Assembly (NCBI RefSeq): GCF_000702445.1
Contig: NZ_JNIF01000004.1
Location: 1,302,001-1,366,000 of the forward strand
Source: Bryobacter aggregatus MPL3
GTDB lineage: Bacteria > Acidobacteriota > Terriglobia > Bryobacterales > Bryobacteraceae
DNA length: 64,000 bases
Direction: 5' to 3'
A model generated the notes under the pieces. It was not told where the DNA came from and did no database searches. It was given only the letters and a program-made list of their open reading frames with translations. The translations under genes and the position numbers were made by a program. The first letter of the stretch is position 1, and each line of letters opens with the position of its first letter. Below are positions 36,379-45,841 of this stretch, in pieces.

Positions 36379-36421
36379 TTTGTAGGGATTGTGAGGGAGT
36401 GTCCCTACAAAAGTCCCTACA
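36379..36421. repeat. Inverted and direct repeats next to the tRNA fragment
   Basis: TTTGTAGGGA (36379-36388) and TCCCTACAAA (36402-36411) are a perfect 10-bp inverted repeat with a 13-base loop; the 8-mer TCCCTACA recurs at 36414-36421, twelve bases after the first. Short direct repeats of CAGGATT (36291, 36301 and 36374) lie beside it. This resembles integrase arm-type sites. The remaining 36273-36566 stretch holds no gene that I can see. Confidence 0.5.
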
Positions 36422-36566
36422 CACTAAGTTGAGATCTGAAGCCCGAAGCCATCGCAATCGCTACTATCGATTGAGGAAGTGAGCCCGACGCTCATAATAC
36501 TGCACTCTCCATAACAAAATCCTGGATCACTTCTTCGGCCTGGAGCGATAGCCATCTTCGAGTTCA

Positions 36567-37361
36567 TCAAAGGAGCCTGTTGGCCTTAAGCTTCGGAATA
36601 ATTTTCTCGATCACCCTTTTTTGGCCTTTTGGCGTAATTGCCAACTCTCCCACCACGCCCGTCGTGCGCAGTTCATTGCTTTTGGTCAGTCGAGAAATGG
36701 CAACACCGAGGGAACTGCTCGAATTGTTTTTAGCTTGCCTCGTCAGTTCCTCCCTTTGGAGTTTATGGCCGATTGCGTGATTGATGAGCAGCAAAATCTC
36801 TTCCGGCGCGCTCACGGTGTGGTCGAGGATGAGCGGCGTTCCGTCGATCTCGTGGACGAGTGAGTGCTCAAGTTGGATGACGTCGGCTATCGTCTCTGCG
36901 ATTAGCTTCCTGTCTTTGTTCCAAGCCAGCCGCAGAAACTCCGCAAACATCCATTTCCCGGCATGCAGCATCAAGACGGAATCCATCTCATTTGCTGTGT
37001 AGTCGGGCGATATATGTACTGGTCCCCGGTCCGAGCGAAGCTTGTAGACAAGGCGGATTGCTTTGCAGAAGTGGCGACGATCCCCATCTGCCAAATTGTG
37101 GCTGCGCTTGTTATTGTAATCTTCGAGCCAATCGCAGAGCTTTCCCGGAAGTTCAGAGTGAGTCGTCACTCCGGAATCTAATTGGTATAGCGCGCGTGAA
37201 ATCGCCTCACAGAGTCGCCCACCATCGAGTTCTGCTGGTTTCCAATCTCCGGCAAAGAACCGTTGTTGCATCTCGACGTAGCTGTCGACGATTGCGCTGG
37301 CGAAGTTAGGATCAACGACCATCGCCAGCTCAGCGGTTAATTGTACTGAGGAGAGCGGCAT
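36567..37361 (-). CDS. Unknown protein downstream of the BREX locus
   Basis: 264 residues, mostly helical, no signal peptide or membrane segment. Around 210-255 the pattern ELTRQAKNNSSSSLGVAISRLTKSNELRTTGVVGEL followed by TPKGQKRVIE (shown split) looks like a winged-helix domain with a terminal TPKG turn. I do not recognise a family. It starts one base after the zinc-ribbon gene stop and is therefore co-transcribed with it. The pair sits at the end of the BREX gene set nearest the integration point; it may be cargo or an accessory defence gene. Confidence 0.7.
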   Translation of the reverse strand: MPLSSVQLTAELAMVVDPNFASAIVDSYVEMQQRFFAGDWKPAELDGGRLCEAISRALYQLDSGVTTHSELPGKLCDWLEDYNNKRSHNLADGDRRHFCKAIRLVYKLRSDRGPVHISPDYTANEMDSVLMLHAGKWMFAEFLRLAWNKDRKLIAETIADVIQLEHSLVHEIDGTPLILDHTVSAPEEILLLINHAIGHKLQREELTRQAKNNSSSSLGVAISRLTKSNELRTTGVVGELAITPKGQKRVIEKIIPKLKANRLL

Positions 37362-37362
37362 T

Positions 37363-38235
37363 TCAGGACTTCTTCCTCGGTGCGCGCGCCTTTGCTGTCT
37401 TGGTATCCGGATTCCACTTGTCCGGCAAGTTGTTATCGAGTGCCTCTTCCAACGCTTTAATTGCCTGTTCTCTGGCTCCGGCGTTCAGCTTCATTCGATC
37501 CTCAGTGTCAACGGTGAATCCTTTTTTCTGTTTCAACCAGAATCGACAATTCGCGTCGTAGACCTTGGCTTCTTTGAGAACAGTGAGCAGTTCGCTTTTG
37601 GGTGTCGAGGACCGTCCCAAAAGCAACTCTTGCGCGTAAACGAAGAGATACGTCAACCGCCTGTAATAGTCCGCCGCCGATGTTGCTTTTAATCGATTGT
37701 CAATAAGCTCAATTGCATCATCGCTGATTTGGAAGAGCTTGAGAATCGGTTTGGCCTCATGATGCTCTTGAACAGTGGGCTTCTGTGGTGGCTCTTCGTG
37801 GACCTCACTTACGGGCGGGGGTGGCGGCAGCTGCTTCAATCCAGTGTCAAGACCATCTTCTCTCAGGACAGTACGCAACTGCGGTTGCGTAATTGTGCGG
37901 CCAACGCCACGCTGCGCAAAGAGTTCTCCAAAAACTTCGCCAAGGCCCTGCATTGCTGAATCCGTCAGCGAGGCCTCAAACCTTCTACTATTGCGGTCTT
38001 CCTCATAGCTGAGAGTGTTTCTGTTTGGCGGAAGTTCAGATGATCGTGCAATGTGTGGCGTAGTCGATCCGTTTGCAGGCTCAACTGGTTGGCCTGTGCG
38101 AGTGCCGCACTCCACGCAGGCTTTTGCGCCAGTCTCCAAAAGTTCCCTGCACTTCATGCATCGCGCCTGGCTGGCGCACACCTTGCAAAAAACACCGCGT
38201 TCAGCGAGCGGCTCTGCGCAATTCGGACAATTCAT
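37363..38235 (-). CDS. Double zinc-ribbon protein, unknown
   Basis: 290 residues; AAAGGAG nine bases before the ATG. The N-terminus carries two four-Cys ribbons (CPNCAEPL...CKVC and CMKCRELL...CVEC, residues 3-43), followed by a flexible Pro-rich linker (LPPPPPVSEVHEEPPQK) and a helical C-terminal half (LIDNRLKATSAADYYRRLTYLFVYAQELLLG) ending in a basic tail (ARAPRKKS). It may bind nucleic acid or another protein. Not a standard BREX component. There is a 98-bp gap to brxL, so it may have its own promoter. Confidence 0.7.
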   Translation of the reverse strand: MNCPNCAEPLAERGVFCKVCASQARCMKCRELLETGAKACVECGTRTGQPVEPANGSTTPHIARSSELPPNRNTLSYEEDRNSRRFEASLTDSAMQGLGEVFGELFAQRGVGRTITQPQLRTVLREDGLDTGLKQLPPPPPVSEVHEEPPQKPTVQEHHEAKPILKLFQISDDAIELIDNRLKATSAADYYRRLTYLFVYAQELLLGRSSTPKSELLTVLKEAKVYDANCRFWLKQKKGFTVDTEDRMKLNAGAREQAIKALEEALDNNLPDKWNPDTKTAKARAPRKKS

Positions 38236-38333
38236 CGTCTAAGACTCCTTTGAGATTCGCTCTAAACCTAACTACTCAATTCCAACGACTGCGGATAGGA
38301 CTTCACCCTTCCAACGAAGGCCAGCGCACCGAT

Positions 38334-40388
38334 CTACTCCACCAGCGCCTTGAACACCGCGTCAGCGGCGTCCTTATAGAACTCAATGCTGATCCGGGTC
38401 CAGAGATCGTCAGGCAAGTCGTTGAGTTGTCGGCGAGCGGCCACGGGCATCAGCAGTGTCTGGGCTTGTTTGTCGACGGCGAGCTCTGCTATTCGGATCG
38501 CGTTTGGGATCATGTCAATCGAGCCGCCCAGGTTTAGCGAGCCGACAATGATCGTTCCTCCGCGGGTGTTCTTGCCGAGGAGTGATCCGCAGAGTGCTAC
38601 CAAGACTGCGAGGCTCAACCCACTTCCCGATCTGTCAGCGTCCATAGCCCGCATCTGGATCGAGAATTCGTGTTCGCGCGGGTCGCGATCTCCCACCAAT
38701 TCCTTCGCGCGGATGTACAGATTCTGTTCGCCCACTTTGACGCTCTCTCGAAAGGAGGGCGCCGGTGGCTGGTTCAGAATCTTCACTCCACTCCCTGGGC
38801 CTGATGTAACTTCCAATCGGTAAAGCCCAGCACCGGCTTCCGGCGTCCCCGTACTGGCCGCCCAGACTTGGCCGGGCGGTAGGGGATCGGATTCGATGGC
38901 CTCATCGCTGTGCAGCTCAGGCGTCGAGACGAATTGCTCCAACCCGTCAAGGCCCATGGTGAAGCTGAAGTGCGTATTCCGGAACTCGCTCTTGAAACAG
39001 CGCTTCTGTTGCTCTTTGATCCGCCGCCGAGACTCCAGTGCTAAACGGACAATCCACTCCAGATCTTCATCAGCAACGGGCATTTCCGGCTTGGGGTAGA
39101 GTAGCTTCACCAGTCCGCTGATCGTTTTGTTTACCGCCTCAATGTCGCGTCCACTCAATGCCCCGCCCAAGAAGACGCGGCCTTGCATCACGTTGACACG
39201 GCTGCCAGCCCGGAGCTTGCTCCAGCATTCCGAAAGGAAGTCGCTGACGAGTCCAAAGTGATCGGTGAGATGCTCGGCGGGTGAAAGCTTGGGGAAATCC
39301 CACCCGGGCGCGAAGGCATGAAGGCGATCCATGAATGCGGTGTCATTCCGCATCTCAGGCGGCAGGGGGCTCAACAGGTGCCCCACGCGTTGCTGCTGTT
39401 CGACGTCGACATCGAAGTTTCCCACCATCACCAGACCACCCTCGGCGCGGATGTTCTCCTTGCCTCGGCTGAACTGGCCGGAAGCCATGTAGCCCTTCAT
39501 GATGTTGACTCCATCCTTCTGGTCGAAGGAGATTCCAGAGACCTCATCGAAACAGACCACATCGTATTGACAGACCAGGCCACGCTGGCCAGTGGCGTTG
39601 TTCACGAACATCTTGGCAACGGTCGCCTTCCCTCCGGAAATCAAGTGGGCGTAAGGAGAGATTTGTTGAAAGATGTGGCTCTTGCCGGTTCCGCGGGGTC
39701 CAAGTTCCACCAAGTTGTAGTTGCGCTCGACGAACGACACCATGCGAAGGAAAACCACGCGCTTCGCCCGCTCATCCAGTGAAGAGGGCTCCAATCCAAC
39801 GGAGCGGATCAGAAGATCGATCCATTCTTTGGTGGTGAACTTTTCCCGGCCCCGCGAAAGGATATCCAGCACATCGGATTTGGACATCTGGATCGGGCGT
39901 AGACTCTCGATGCTGAACGGTCGACCTCCGTTCTCCTGGGCAACGATGCCGTCGTAGGAGAGCGTCACCTCGGCGTAGAATCCATCGGTAAGCATCCGCT
40001 CATTCTCCCGAACCAAATCGTCGTTGATTCGAACTTCGCGGAGTGCCAAACTCGGCAACTCCGCGACATAGCAGTCGTTCTTCGTGTCCAGTCGAGCGCG
40101 CACGATATCGATCAACTTGACCGAACCTTGATCTCTGGCCCGAGACTTGAAGAGTTCTTCTTCTCCTGTCCGCACCGTCCGATCTCGCAGTTGCTTTTCG
40201 ACGATCTCAAGGCCCTCTGCAATCTCGCTCTCATCGGTGCTTGCGCAGTAGCGACCCAACAGGAACTCAACCACATAGGTGGGTACCGGATATTGGCGCG
40301 AGTACTTGCGAACGAGATCCTTCCGAACCAGGTACCCGTCAAAGGCCGTGGCGGCTAGTCTATCCAAGCTGTCCATGCTTACATTCAT
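38334..40388 (-). CDS. brxL: BREX Lon-like protein BrxL
   Basis: 684 residues. N-terminal ~200 residues match the BrxL/Lon-related family (EFLLGRYCASTDE). Walker A GPRGTGKSH is at 230-238 and Walker B VVCFDEVSG near 280. The C-terminal region is a Lon-type domain (DRSGSGLSLAVLVALCGS with the Ser-containing turn; LLMPVAARRQ with the lysine end region replaced). BrxL is needed for phage exclusion in type 1 BREX, forming a DNA-binding ring; the protease site may not be active. It starts within the stop region of pglZ (ATGA-type overlap), ending the core operon. Confidence 0.92.
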   Translation of the reverse strand: MNVSMDSLDRLAATAFDGYLVRKDLVRKYSRQYPVPTYVVEFLLGRYCASTDESEIAEGLEIVEKQLRDRTVRTGEEELFKSRARDQGSVKLIDIVRARLDTKNDCYVAELPSLALREVRINDDLVRENERMLTDGFYAEVTLSYDGIVAQENGGRPFSIESLRPIQMSKSDVLDILSRGREKFTTKEWIDLLIRSVGLEPSSLDERAKRVVFLRMVSFVERNYNLVELGPRGTGKSHIFQQISPYAHLISGGKATVAKMFVNNATGQRGLVCQYDVVCFDEVSGISFDQKDGVNIMKGYMASGQFSRGKENIRAEGGLVMVGNFDVDVEQQQRVGHLLSPLPPEMRNDTAFMDRLHAFAPGWDFPKLSPAEHLTDHFGLVSDFLSECWSKLRAGSRVNVMQGRVFLGGALSGRDIEAVNKTISGLVKLLYPKPEMPVADEDLEWIVRLALESRRRIKEQQKRCFKSEFRNTHFSFTMGLDGLEQFVSTPELHSDEAIESDPLPPGQVWAASTGTPEAGAGLYRLEVTSGPGSGVKILNQPPAPSFRESVKVGEQNLYIRAKELVGDRDPREHEFSIQMRAMDADRSGSGLSLAVLVALCGSLLGKNTRGGTIIVGSLNLGGSIDMIPNAIRIAELAVDKQAQTLLMPVAARRQLNDLPDDLWTRISIEFYKDAADAVFKALVE

Positions 40389-42724
40389 GGTTTTTCTCCT
40401 ACACAGGTCGTCTGGCTAGCAATCACTTTCCCCTCCGGGTCTAGAAGAACTACGAATGCAGCTGCGCCCTCATGGGCATCATCAGGCACCGCCATGCTCA
40501 CTTCCCCGGCGGGACCGATCTCCTTTGTTGCTGCCGCAATACTGGTTGATTCCTGCTTCCAACTCTTCCGCAGGTCCACGCGCACTTTAGGGTCATTGGA
40601 ATCCACACGAACCCGGCAGCGCATTCCCCGCCATTCGACGGATTGGATCGATGCATAAGTCGCGCTTGCGCCTCGCTCGACGATCAACTCTGGAACGACA
40701 CATTCCTGGGGACTGATGCCGCCATGCGCGTAAGTCTCACCGGCACGGAAAGCCCCGATTCCTGGAGGTGAGGCAATCTGAACGTCCGGATTCCAGTACC
40801 ACGGGCTGACAGGGATGTTCAGGTCTGGTTGGCCTTTTACTACGGCGCAGCGGGCCCACTTGGTTTCCGCAAGATAAGGTGCAAGCTCCACCTTAGGTAG
40901 CCCCCCCGGCAGGAGTAGCCAGCCGTGATCCGTGACTACGCGTACTCGGCGCCAGCCAGAGTCGATCAAGCTAAAAGCCCGGTCGGCGATACGATCCACT
41001 TCCACATCCAGTTGGTGGACCAACTCGCCCTGGAGGCTGTGGCCCATGCTGTCAACGTTGCCGCACTCGGTCCACCCTCCACCTTCGCCGCCCGCTGGAA
41101 TACGGATTTCATTCGGGTCCAGAAGCTCGACGCCGCTGGTCTCCAATCGCTCTCTCAGGAGCGGTGCAATCACAGGCTTCCAGCCGGATTTCGCCTGGAT
41201 CAACGGTGTAAAATCATCGCCGTTTCCACCCTTAATTCCATCTGTGATTGGAGTGGCTGCGAGCTTCGCAGTCGGCGTCACGGTTGGCAGCGGAGCCAAC
41301 CGATGGGTCATCGATACGCGAAAGCCACGTGCGTCAAGTCGGGCAGCCAGCTTGCCGGCTAAGTCAAACCGCAAGCCATCCACAAACAAAAGGCAGGTGT
41401 CCTTCTCAGCGGCGGGCTGGAAAACGCCCTTTCGCGCTTCGCTGGGCTCCTTTGCCACCAAAACCTGAAAATGCCGAGCGGAGCCGTCCAGCCATGGCTC
41501 ATAGAGCGCACGAACTACCTTCACCAGAAGCGCAGCATCCGGTCCATTCCGGAATCGCCCCAATGCCTCCATGGCGGCGGCATCACACTCCCAGCCGCTG
41601 CTGGCGTATTCCGCGGCGGCCGCAGACAGGGTCGCTCCTCCCACCGGCTTCCGAGCGGCTTGAGCCAGGCGCGCCAAAGGGCGGAGTGCTACTGCCCAGG
41701 GGCTCATGTCGGTTCGAGCCCACACCCAGTCACGGCGAACGGCGTGCCGGCCTTCCAACTCCAAAACCTTAGCGCACGCCTGGGCTTGGGGTAGGCCCGC
41801 TGTCGTTTGAAGGTCCTGACGAAGCTCTGTCTCGTCACGCTCATTGATGCGGGGATCCCGGGACGGATCGAGAACGAGGAGACCCTGGCCCGCGCCCACA
41901 GGTTCCTTCAGCAACTTTGCCACGCCAGGATAGAGCTGCGGAGACTCGGCGAAGCGGCTCCACACTCGGTCCAGACCCAACTCAGCACGAATCAGCAAAC
42001 CTGCGACCTCGGCCGCTGGCACTCGATCCGGATCGAAGCCAAACTCTGATTGGCAGAGGCCCCGGAAAGACTCCCATCGGCTGCCTTTTGCCGTTGCCTC
42101 GAACGCCTCTGCATTGTTGAGCCACAACAGCAGATCGCGAACGGGGTCCTGCACGGAGAGCTTGTCGAAGTCGTCCGCATCCAAGCGGCGGCCCTTCAAT
42201 GTGCGAGCGTCGGTTTCAGCAAGGATGGGCAGCACGCGGAGGAAAGCATCTTCGGTCCGCCGATCAGCGGCAACGTCCAGCGCGAGACCTTCATCGGAAA
42301 CAAGGAAGGCCCTCACTGTCCAATCGTGCCCATTCGACTGATGCCAGACCCGCCCGCGGAACTGGAGTTCCACCAGAGGCTGCAAAGCTGGTGGGCAATC
42401 GCCGGCGGCGCGGAGTTCCTGGCGGCTCACGCGAGGCAGGTACAGCACGGGGACCACTCCGGCAGTTGGTGCCTCTGGCACTGTGCGGTCGACGATACAC
42501 TTCAACCAAATTGCAGGGCCTCGGCGCTGAGTTGGATCGTACTTGCCAAGCACGAACAATTCCGGCAATACGGCCTGCAGTGGTCCTATGAGAGTAGTCC
42601 ATTCACCCGTTAAGTCAGTCCACAGAATTGCCACAGGTCTGCCGCTGTCGCCCGATTCGCGGCCACGCTCGCGCAAGCTCTCTTTCAGGCGTTGCGCCAG
42701 TAGCAAAGCTTGGTTTTTTACCAT
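40385..42724 (-). CDS. pglZ: BREX alkaline-phosphatase-superfamily protein PglZ
   Basis: 779 residues with the PglZ core: LLFVDGLRFDLAGKL at ~446-460 (metal-binding Asp/ GLRxD) and VVTDHGWLLLPGG at ~597-608 (DH metal ligands), the alkaline-phosphatase-like fold. N-terminal ~440 residues are helical and unlike other folds. It fits the shorter PglZ form seen with type 1 BREX, often labelled type B. Its role in BREX is unclear, but the gene is essential in studied systems. It overlaps brxL by four bases and the 97-codon gene upstream by seven. Confidence 0.92.
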   Translation of the reverse strand: MVKNQALLLAQRLKESLRERGRESGDSGRPVAILWTDLTGEWTTLIGPLQAVLPELFVLGKYDPTQRRGPAIWLKCIVDRTVPEAPTAGVVPVLYLPRVSRQELRAAGDCPPALQPLVELQFRGRVWHQSNGHDWTVRAFLVSDEGLALDVAADRRTEDAFLRVLPILAETDARTLKGRRLDADDFDKLSVQDPVRDLLLWLNNAEAFEATAKGSRWESFRGLCQSEFGFDPDRVPAAEVAGLLIRAELGLDRVWSRFAESPQLYPGVAKLLKEPVGAGQGLLVLDPSRDPRINERDETELRQDLQTTAGLPQAQACAKVLELEGRHAVRRDWVWARTDMSPWAVALRPLARLAQAARKPVGGATLSAAAAEYASSGWECDAAAMEALGRFRNGPDAALLVKVVRALYEPWLDGSARHFQVLVAKEPSEARKGVFQPAAEKDTCLLFVDGLRFDLAGKLAARLDARGFRVSMTHRLAPLPTVTPTAKLAATPITDGIKGGNGDDFTPLIQAKSGWKPVIAPLLRERLETSGVELLDPNEIRIPAGGEGGGWTECGNVDSMGHSLQGELVHQLDVEVDRIADRAFSLIDSGWRRVRVVTDHGWLLLPGGLPKVELAPYLAETKWARCAVVKGQPDLNIPVSPWYWNPDVQIASPPGIGAFRAGETYAHGGISPQECVVPELIVERGASATYASIQSVEWRGMRCRVRVDSNDPKVRVDLRKSWKQESTSIAAATKEIGPAGEVSMAVPDDAHEGAAAFVVLLDPEGKVIASQTTCVGEKP

Positions 42725-43011
42725 TGCCCACTCTCGAAGGAAGCTGGAATAGTCAAGCGAAGTCCTTCCCGGTTAGTTACTTCATAGAGTGCGTGTTGTC
42801 CACTCAGTTTCTTGGTGCAGGTCGGCGTAATCGATGCACCCTCACCCCGCTGACCCATCATGGTCCGGCGCTCCGTTTCTGCGTTCACAATCTCGCAGAA
42901 ATTGTCAGTTAACCTTAAGACGCAAACTGCACCTTCTGCATTTTCGAAGTCTAGGCAAGAGCTCTTCCCGAGCTGAATCTGCCGGAACAGCCCCACTTCG
43001 GAATCAAACAT
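42718..43011 (-). CDS. Small unknown protein between pglZ and the PHP-ATPase
   Basis: 97 residues from the ATG at 43011, supported by AGGAGGGG eight bases upstream; the longer frame reads inside the next gene. The sequence is beta-rich (LGKSSCLDF, GAVCVLRLTDNFCEIV, GLRLTIPA) with no signal peptide. I do not recognise a family. It overlaps both neighbours (pglZ by seven bases, the PHP-ATPase by eight), so it is a true part of the operon and probably works with the PHP-ATPase. Confidence 0.75.
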   Translation of the reverse strand: MFDSEVGLFRQIQLGKSSCLDFENAEGAVCVLRLTDNFCEIVNAETERRTMMGQRGEGASITPTCTKKLSGQHALYEVTNREGLRLTIPASFESGQW

Positions 43012-45841
43012 GAGCGCGCCCCTCCTGTAACCGCCTGTAGCGACGGTCAAATGCTTCTCGCCCGCCCTCCATGACTTTGCATACTTCCTCGCGAACTTCC
43101 CGATCCTGCAAATAGCCCGAAGTTGCCACACGGCACTGCCCAGCCCGGAAGTCCATTACGTGGACGAGTTCCGCGTCTCCATTCACAACGATGTTCGCGT
43201 TGTGCGTCACGACAATCAGTTGCCGGCGAGGCTTGTTGGCGCGAATTTGCCGCACGATGAGGTCATAAATCAAATGGTTGTCGAGATCGTCTTCTGGCTG
43301 GTCCAGGATGAGCGGCTCGGCTCCAAAGGCAAGGAGGAATGCCAACATGGCAGCGGCACGTTGGCCGGCTGAGCCCTGCTCGATGGGCCTGAAGCTTCGA
43401 CCATCGCCCTGCGGGCTGTACTCGACAACCAGGCCGTCTTCTGGAAACCATGCCTCAATCCGATCCCGGAATTCGGGCTGTTTTTCGGCTTCTCGCTTCA
43501 AATAGTTGAGGAAGTGCCCGCCCAAACCATTGCCTTGCCCTCGGGTGCCGTTCAGGAGAGCACGCTTCAAGGCAAACACGGCTTTTGCTGTCGGCTCGGG
43601 GTCATCACTTTCTCCTGTAATGAGCAAAACTGTAGGGATCAGGCCAGCTTCTGTATTGCCCCTTGTCTCCCACAGATCTGCCTCGAATCTTCCATCTGTA
43701 ATGTTCAGCAGGTCTCGAATTTGGCGCTCCCAGACACTAGACCGTGGCCCAAACTGTTCCACACGAATTCGAACATAGGGATTCTGCGTCAGGTGCTCTT
43801 CCAGGAATCGTACCCGCGCGGCAGTAATTTGCTTCCGCACCTCTGAGATCTTCGCCAAAGAAGCATCGATATCCTTTTCGAGATTCGCGGCTTGGTCGGC
43901 GAGTGAGCGGAGCACCGCCAATTCATCTTCCAACTGCTGGCGACTCTTCACCAGATCCGCGTACTGGTTGGGGTCCCCGAGTCCAGCAAGCTTTAGATCG
44001 TTTGCCAGATTCTTGTAGTTGGTGATGGCTTCGGCCACAGCGACGGAAAATTCACTCGAACCAAGTCCAGTCTGCTCGGCTCCTGCGGCTGTGCGTAATG
44101 CGTCCTCCGCCTGCTCCAGATACATTCGAGCAGCATCAATTGCCTGCTGCACCCTTTGAATGATTCCCAGGCCAATCTGATCTATCGGATCGTCTTCCTG
44201 GAAAAGCCCGGGCGCGGGCGACTCTGCCAAAACACTAGCGCTTAGCGCCTTGATTTTCTCCGCGTGCTCTTGTGCACCTTCAATTTGTCGACTCACTTCT
44301 CGTATTTGCCGGTTTCGGCGCTGGTACAACTTCAAGACGTCAGCGTGTTGCCTCGATTCGAATTGTTCGATTCGCGCCAGGACGTCGTCCAGCTTGCCTT
44401 GGATCGCGGGTTGCTTGTCGAGTTTGGCTCGGATCTCCCGTTCACGAGCGCGCAGAGCCAGGAACTCATTACGCGAATTGCCTAATTGTTCTCTCAGGCC
44501 AGCGATTCCAGCCGCATTGTCCAGAAGCGGCAACAGGCTTTCTTGAGTTTCTGAAGCAAGCGACGCAATCTGTCCCTGGCTCATGATGGTGACGGGAAAG
44601 CGATCTGGGGAAAACGATCCATCTGGCAACGATGCCTGTTCGTCACCACTCAAGTCGAAGAGATTCAGTGCATTTCCATTCTGCAACCATTGCAGCCCAT
44701 AGAGTCTTCCTTCCCTTCTCATACGCAGCTCAATTTTGGTTGACTTGGAAGCCTCGTAATCGAGTGCACCGCTCGGATCTTGACGACTCTTTGGTGCAAC
44801 TCGAAACTCATTGAAGGTTCGACTGGCTTCACTGCGCGAGCTCGAACGCGTCAGTTCGGCATCTTTTCTGGTTGCTAAACGAATGGAATGGACAACGCTG
44901 GACTTGCCTGATCCCCGACCACCAACGAGCGTTGTCAAGCCGGGATGAAAGACAAGTTCCGTCGCTGAGCCGCGGCCCATGTAGCGTGCGTCTTCAATCG
45001 AAATACCCTCGATGAAATATGGCGGCAATGAATTCAGTGCAGCTGATCTAGGGTCGTCGAAACGCATCACTGAGCCGTCCCCATCTAGAAGCGCCAGCCG
45101 AAGACCCGCAAGATTCGGCTCACTCATCTTGATCCACGTGTAGCGCCTACCAGGAATGTCCACGCCTTGCAAACGATGAGAATCAGAGCCAACCAGCTCT
45201 GTGAGCTTGTGCCCCACCTCTTCATATACGGGTGCCAGCCTTGAGCCGGTGCTCACCCGCTCCATAGCGACCAAGACCTTACTCTCCAAGATTTTCTTGA
45301 TGGAAAGATGGCCGTTGTTGCCGCCTGCAGCATTGACGACTTGCAGTAGCCCGCAGGGTTCGTCAACGTGTGCTGGGATCGCGATTCCGGATCTTTCAAT
45401 TTCCGTGATGACATCCAGACACGAACGATCAGTCACATCGTCGGTGTAACCAGGTCGCCCAGTGTAGCCGCAAGCCCCAAGGAGTCTGCTGACATCCTCA
45501 CTACGTTTCGACGGGTCGAGAATCCCAAGAATATGGTATCCACTGTTGACACTGATTTCGACTCCAGGGAACAGGCAAAGCGGTCGATATCCGGGTGGTT
45601 TTTGCGAATCAAGCTCGATGAGAGCTTCGTGGATTCGATCAATCCATTCTCCCGAGTTGTGATCCGTAACAGCTACACAATCAACCTCAGCCGCCATGTA
45701 CGCGAGCAGCCATTCTCTTGGCGTCGGCAAGCTGGAGCGAACACGCCCGTTCCAATCTTCAGATGCAGGGGTATGAGTATGGAAGTCGAACTTCCACCAG
45801 CGGGCTCCACGAAAAGGCAATTCTCTGGGTGAAGCGCTCAT
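43004..45841 (-). CDS. TrlF-like PHP-domain SMC-type ATPase
   Basis: 945 residues. The first ~240 form a PHP phosphoesterase domain with its metal motifs: DFHTHTPAS (~19-27), VTDHNSG (58-64), FPGVEIS (91-97), AHVDEPCG (157-164) and GSDSHRLQGV (218-227). An ABC/SMC-type ATPase follows: Walker A GGRGSGKSS (307-315), a long coiled coil (~450-720) and Walker B LILDQPEDDLD near 855. The fused architecture is the TrlF-type of NCBI naming and suggests a nucleic-acid or nucleotide phosphoesterase switched by an SMC-like sensor. It is inserted between pglX and pglZ, with coupled start (ATGA) after pglX. Confidence 0.88.
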   Translation of the reverse strand: MSASPRELPFRGARWWKFDFHTHTPASEDWNGRVRSSLPTPREWLLAYMAAEVDCVAVTDHNSGEWIDRIHEALIELDSQKPPGYRPLCLFPGVEISVNSGYHILGILDPSKRSEDVSRLLGACGYTGRPGYTDDVTDRSCLDVITEIERSGIAIPAHVDEPCGLLQVVNAAGGNNGHLSIKKILESKVLVAMERVSTGSRLAPVYEEVGHKLTELVGSDSHRLQGVDIPGRRYTWIKMSEPNLAGLRLALLDGDGSVMRFDDPRSAALNSLPPYFIEGISIEDARYMGRGSATELVFHPGLTTLVGGRGSGKSSVVHSIRLATRKDAELTRSSSRSEASRTFNEFRVAPKSRQDPSGALDYEASKSTKIELRMRREGRLYGLQWLQNGNALNLFDLSGDEQASLPDGSFSPDRFPVTIMSQGQIASLASETQESLLPLLDNAAGIAGLREQLGNSRNEFLALRAREREIRAKLDKQPAIQGKLDDVLARIEQFESRQHADVLKLYQRRNRQIREVSRQIEGAQEHAEKIKALSASVLAESPAPGLFQEDDPIDQIGLGIIQRVQQAIDAARMYLEQAEDALRTAAGAEQTGLGSSEFSVAVAEAITNYKNLANDLKLAGLGDPNQYADLVKSRQQLEDELAVLRSLADQAANLEKDIDASLAKISEVRKQITAARVRFLEEHLTQNPYVRIRVEQFGPRSSVWERQIRDLLNITDGRFEADLWETRGNTEAGLIPTVLLITGESDDPEPTAKAVFALKRALLNGTRGQGNGLGGHFLNYLKREAEKQPEFRDRIEAWFPEDGLVVEYSPQGDGRSFRPIEQGSAGQRAAAMLAFLLAFGAEPLILDQPEDDLDNHLIYDLIVRQIRANKPRRQLIVVTHNANIVVNGDAELVHVMDFRAGQCRVATSGYLQDREVREEVCKVMEGGREAFDRRYRRLQEGRAHV

